Below are positions 60,842-64,000 of a DNA stretch of 64,000 nt, piece after piece. The notes under the pieces are model-generated. The model was not told the origin of the DNA. It made no database searches and saw only the letters and a program-made list of their open reading frames with translations. Position 1 is the stretch's first letter. Each line of letters begins with the position of its first letter. Location: the NCBI GenBank assembly GCA_963666895.2, contig CAXXNS010000003.1:1-64000 (forward strand), given 5' to 3'. A program made the position numbers and the translations under genes. The DNA comes from G963666895 sp963666895 (GTDB taxonomy: Bacteria > Desulfobacterota > Desulfovibrionia > Desulfovibrionales > Desulfovibrionaceae).

Positions 60842-63217
60842 ATGATGAAACGCTTCCTGATCATTTGTGTGTTGCCCATATGCCTGCTGCTGGCCGCCTG
60901 CGGCTCCTCTGAGGAACAGGCCAAGTCTCACTATGAAAAGGCCGCGCAACTTTTCGAAGCCGGGAATACGGACGAAGCGCGCATCGAGGCCAAGAACGCA
61001 GTCAAGGCTGACCCGGAGTTCGCCGAGGCATATCTGCTTCTGGCCAAGGTCAGCGTGGCCGCCCAGGATTGGCGTGGCGCGTTCGCCAACTTCAACCGGG
61101 CCGCAGAATTGAATCCGAATTTGGTCGAAGCCCGGTTGGGCAGGGGACAGATTTACCTGTTGTCCAGGCAGCCGGATCAGGCCGAAACTGAAGCCCAGGC
61201 CGTGTTGGAACTGGAGCCCGACAACGTGGACGCCCACCTCTTGAAGGCGGCCATCCTCCTGCAGACCGAGGATCTGGAGGGCGCCGAGCGGATTTTCACC
61301 TCGATACAGGCCGAGCATCCGGAGAACACGGACGCCATTCTGGGCCTGGTTCGGGTGGACGAGATGAAGGGCAACACGGCTGCGGCCACCATGCGTCTGG
61401 ACAAGGCCATTGCCGAGAATCCGGGCAGCAACGTGCTGCTTCTCAAGGCGGCCGGCATGGCCGAGGCGGCCGGGAACCTTGACACGGCCGAAGCCCGGTA
61501 CCTGCAGCTCATGAACGTGGTGCCGAACAAGGCGCCCGTCCGGTTGCAGCTGGCCAAGCTCCATCAGCGGGCCGGCGACCTGGAGCGCGCGGAAAAGGAA
61601 ATGACCCAACTGGTGGAGGAGAATCCCGACGTCCCGGACTACCGTCTGGGCCTGACCGGGCTGCTCGTCCAGCGGAAGGAATTCGCCCGGGCCGAGGAAG
61701 TCCTGTTGAGCGCTCCGGAGACTGATGAGCCGGACATCCGTTTCGATCTGGCCCTGGCCGAGGTCTACATGCAGCAAGGCGAGACTGATCGGGCCAAGGC
61801 CAAGCTGCGCGCTGTGGCGGACGAACGGAGCGACCATCCCCTGAGTGTCAAGGCCCTGGTGGCGCTGGGCACCGTCCTGGCCCAGGAAGGGGACCTGAAT
61901 CAGGCCCTGTCCGTGTTTGAGGAGGCTGCGGAGCGCGATCCTTCGCCGGAAGTATTGTTCAACCGGGGCAAGGTTAAGTTGGCTATGCAGGATTACGAGG
62001 GCGCCATGGCCGACCTGCGGGTGGTGACCACGGAACTGCCAGACCACCTGGAGGCCCGCCTGTTGTTGGCCCAGAGCCTGCTGGCCCAGGACAATACCCT
62101 GTTGGCCATCGAGGAACTCCACGGCATCCTGCAGAGCGATCCGGACTTCCTTCCGGCCCGCAACCTGCTCATCGCTTATTACATGCGCCATGGGCAGTGG
62201 GACATGGCCGCGGACGAACTGGACCAGATGCTCGACCGCGACCCGGAATCCGCGGAACTCTATGTTGCCCGGGGTGACGTGGAAATGGCCCGGGGCGATG
62301 TGGCGGCGGCCCGTAAGTATTATCTCCAGGCCAAGGACCTGCCCGATGGCGAGGTCCCGGCTTTGCTCAAGCTGGGCGACACGGCCAATGCGGAAAAGGA
62401 CACGGACCAGGCCCTGGCGTATTTTGAGCAGGCTCTGGCCGAGAATCCCAAGGTATATGCCGGCATCGAGCGCAAGGCCCTGACCCTGTTGGGCGCCGAG
62501 CGCGGCGACGAGGCCGCGGCCTTTGGCGACGAGGTCCTGGCCAGCATGCCGGACGATCCCGTGGTGCTGGAGATCTTCGGCCGCGTGGCCATGGGCATGG
62601 ACGACCCGGCCCTGGCCGAGTCCCGGTTCCGCAAGGCCAGCGAGCTGGCCCCGGACTGGCTCCTGCCGTACCGTCGGCTCATCGGCATCTACCTGGCCTC
62701 GGACGAGACTGACAAGGTCATCGCCCAGTGCCGGACCACCCTGGAAAAGAACCCCGATTCCCTTGTGGAGGCGTTCCTCCTGGGTCAGCTGCTCCAGGTC
62801 AAGGGCGAGAACCAGGAAGCCGAGGACGTGTACGTGTCCCTGCTGGGCAAGCACCCCGACTTCCTGCCCGCGGCCAACAACCTTGCCTACCTCATCGCCG
62901 AGACCACGGACGATCCCGTGCGCCTGGAAGAGGCCCTGGCGCTGGCCAAGAAGGCCGCTGCCGAGGAAACGCCCGAGGCCCTGGACACCCTGGGCTGGGT
63001 TTATTACCGGTTGGGCGACATGGAGTTGGCCGTCCAGAACTTCCGTAAGGCCCTGGAGGGCAATCCGGACAACGGAACCATCGTCTACCACCTGGCGCTG
63101 ATCCTGTCCGAGACCGGCAATAAGGCCGAGGCCAAGCGCATCGGCCAGAAGGCTCTGGACAAGGAAGGGGAATTTCCAGAGCGGGGTGAACTTGAAGAGT
63201 TGGTAAACGGTTTGTGA
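60842..63217 (+). CDS. prsT: TPR lipoprotein, PrsT type of exosortase EPS systems
   Basis: A 791-residue lipoprotein. The signal ends in a lipobox (LLLAAC near residue 20), followed by about 20 tetratricopeptide-like repeats to the C-terminus (for example HYEKAAQLFEAGNTDEARIE, and ALDTLGWVYYRLGDMELAVQ near the end). This size and layout match the PEP-CTERM-associated TPR lipoproteins found beside exosortases. Its probable role is a scaffold in the periplasm for the EPS export machine. ATG 60842 has GGAG upstream. It is the last gene of the locus, 67 bases before a strong terminator. Confidence 0.88.
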   Translation: MMKRFLIICVLPICLLLAACGSSEEQAKSHYEKAAQLFEAGNTDEARIEAKNAVKADPEFAEAYLLLAKVSVAAQDWRGAFANFNRAAELNPNLVEARLGRGQIYLLSRQPDQAETEAQAVLELEPDNVDAHLLKAAILLQTEDLEGAERIFTSIQAEHPENTDAILGLVRVDEMKGNTAAATMRLDKAIAENPGSNVLLLKAAGMAEAAGNLDTAEARYLQLMNVVPNKAPVRLQLAKLHQRAGDLERAEKEMTQLVEENPDVPDYRLGLTGLLVQRKEFARAEEVLLSAPETDEPDIRFDLALAEVYMQQGETDRAKAKLRAVADERSDHPLSVKALVALGTVLAQEGDLNQALSVFEEAAERDPSPEVLFNRGKVKLAMQDYEGAMADLRVVTTELPDHLEARLLLAQSLLAQDNTLLAIEELHGILQSDPDFLPARNLLIAYYMRHGQWDMAADELDQMLDRDPESAELYVARGDVEMARGDVAAARKYYLQAKDLPDGEVPALLKLGDTANAEKDTDQALAYFEQALAENPKVYAGIERKALTLLGAERGDEAAAFGDEVLASMPDDPVVLEIFGRVAMGMDDPALAESRFRKASELAPDWLLPYRRLIGIYLASDETDKVIAQCRTTLEKNPDSLVEAFLLGQLLQVKGENQEAEDVYVSLLGKHPDFLPAANNLAYLIAETTDDPVRLEEALALAKKAAAEETPEALDTLGWVYYRLGDMELAVQNFRKALEGNPDNGTIVYHLALILSETGNKAEAKRIGQKALDKEGEFPERGELEELVNGL

Positions 63218-63284
63218 TAGAGGTTTGCACCCTCCAAAATCAAAACAGATACATATCGTAGTGGGTTCGGTTTGGTATCCCTTT

Positions 63285-63329
63285 GGACGCCTTCCCCGTT
63301 TGTTGAGACGGGGAAGGCGTCCATATTTT
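63285..63329 (+). terminator. Strong intrinsic terminator ending the EPS locus
   Basis: A perfect 15-bp stem, GGACGCCTTCCCCGT (63285-63299) with ACGGGGAAGGCGTCC (63308-63322), has an eight-base loop and is followed by ATATTTTG. It separates the EPS locus from the convergent HTH gene and may serve both strands through the stem alone. Confidence 0.88.
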
Positions 63330-63330
63330 G

Positions 63331-63615
63331 TTAGCGCGAGCCGTTTAGTTTGCGTTCGATATTGCGCTCCTTTTTTTGATATTCCTTGGTTTGTTGGACA
63401 AATTTTTCAAGTTTTGGTTCGAGCGACCTGCTGGCAGGCCGATGGCCATTGAGGACAATGGAGAGAAGGTTGGCGCTTACTCCAAGATGATCTGCGATTT
63501 GTTTCAATTGCAATCCTTTTTTCGTTAGCTTTTTAATGTAGCTATAATGTATGTGTTTTTGGGGTTGACCGAGCAACGAGGCCAGACTTTTGGGGGGGGT
63601 CATGTCCTGGGGCAT
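63331..63615 (-). CDS. Small HTH protein (Cro/XRE-like)
   Basis: A 94-residue protein. Residues ~29-75 have a helix-turn-helix of Cro/phage-repressor style: KKGLQLKQIADHLGVSANLL followed by SIVLNGHRPASRSLEPKLEK. A basic, helical tail follows (YQKKERNIERKLNGSR). The start could be 63615 or the internal ATG at 63603; neither has a clear ribosome site. Convergent with the EPS locus and not obviously part of it. The small size and lone position would suit a transcriptional repressor or a mobile-element remnant; its target is unknown. Confidence 0.7.
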   Translation of the reverse strand: MPQDMTPPKSLASLLGQPQKHIHYSYIKKLTKKGLQLKQIADHLGVSANLLSIVLNGHRPASRSLEPKLEKFVQQTKEYQKKERNIERKLNGSR

Positions 63616-64000
63616 TGCTTGCTTGGTTTGAGGTGATGTCCGACTGCCTTTTAGATCCTTTTTTCATGGGGGTCCGCTCCATTTTTTAGGAGCAGCGGAA
63701 TTGCCGGCTCCTACCTTTTGAGCTTTGAGACCCCCCTCCAGCAAGAAAGGATCGGAACTTTTTTTTCCCCATAAAATTTGTTGTTTTCACCATTTTTCCT
63801 TTAATGTCTATTGGTTATAATCCCTTGTCCTGGCCTGCTCTCCGAAAATTTGACCATTCATAATGGGAGATTTGGTGTTAATGCGATTAGGGTTTTAATA
63901 GGTTTGTTGTCTGGTTCAGACGGTAAAAATTTGTACTTTAGAATACGTTTTTGCGTTGACCTCAGCCTTTTTGGGGCGTATTCTTTTTCTGTCGGCCAAT
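63616..64000. other. Gene-free right end
   Basis: 385 bases with no supported gene. Composition is lower in GC than the core genome. A TATAAT occurs in GGTTATAATCC near 63815, and TTGACC/TTGACCTC strings near 63850 and 63955 could be -35 boxes, but no complete promoter is convincing. A short inverted repeat (GCTCC/GGAGC with a T-rich loop) lies near 63678-63695. Confidence 0.5.

Noticed and set aside
60800..63091. A minus-strand open frame opposite the TPR lipoprotein gene
   Set aside because: No recognisable domain; the plus-strand gene has a lipobox and regular TPRs.
1..64000. CRISPR arrays and tRNA or rRNA genes
   Set aside because: No regularly spaced direct repeats and no cloverleaf or rRNA segment were seen in the spacers on either strand.

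Overview
The window looks like a chromosomal segment of a GC-rich, Desulfovibrio-like sulfate reducer (Desulfovibrionaceae or a near relative). This is inferred from the dense two-component and c-di-GMP signalling genes, an exosortase-EpsI type exopolysaccharide (EPS) locus, a c-di-GMP-I riboswitch and APS-based chemistry. No database search was possible, so the taxon is an inference.

Layout. (1) 0-4.7 kb: purA, holB and the 3' half of a class I adenylate cyclase gene are all readable but broken by many single-base indels, mostly in short C/G runs, which suggests poor consensus sequence. An intact parDE module with a palindromic operator lies inside this zone. (2) 4.7-22.4 kb: the 5' part of the cyclase gene (pentapeptide repeats), a thioredoxin-reductase-like flavoprotein with two N-terminal thioredoxin folds, a giant multi-PAS histidine kinase with an NtrC-like regulator, a response-regulator phosphatase with an RsbW-RsbV-like fusion, a REC-PAS-GGDEF-EAL protein with a CHASE4 histidine kinase, and a small membrane protein. 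(3) 22.7-27.6 kb: a c-di-GMP control block holding a CBS-PAS-GGDEF cyclase, two PilZ proteins that each carry a ribbon-helix-helix-like N-terminus, and an NtrC-type regulator with a degenerate receiver whose mRNA leader carries a c-di-GMP-I riboswitch. (4) 27.8-63.2 kb: a large EPS locus, all on the plus strand, closed by a strong terminator. (5) 63.3-64 kb: a small HTH protein on the minus strand and a gene-free end.

The EPS locus has an exosortase-type assembly machine: export protein, outer-membrane barrel, chain-length protein, tyrosine-kinase-like ATPase, GspA-like ATPase, Wzx, Wzy, priming transferase, exosortase-EpsI and a TPR lipoprotein. Precursor genes manC and algD make GDP-mannose and GDP-mannuronate, and there are four GT4 glycosyltransferases. 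It also has an APS kinase fused to a degenerate ATP-sulfurylase domain (a PAPS source), four divergent sulfotransferases, an acyltransferase, an AsnB-type amidotransferase, and two polysaccharide-cleaving enzymes (heparinase II/III-like and tandem beta-helix). The simplest reading is a sulfated, uronate-containing and probably acylated EPS under c-di-GMP control.

Two AT-rich islands (about 36.8-46.1 kb and 54.4-57.3 kb) sit in the GC-rich locus. They hold all four sulfotransferases, Wzx, Wzy and the acyltransferase. One edge falls inside the 3' end of asnB and another at an IS1595-type element with a frameshifted transposase. This fits modular exchange of polymer-specific genes between conserved assembly genes.
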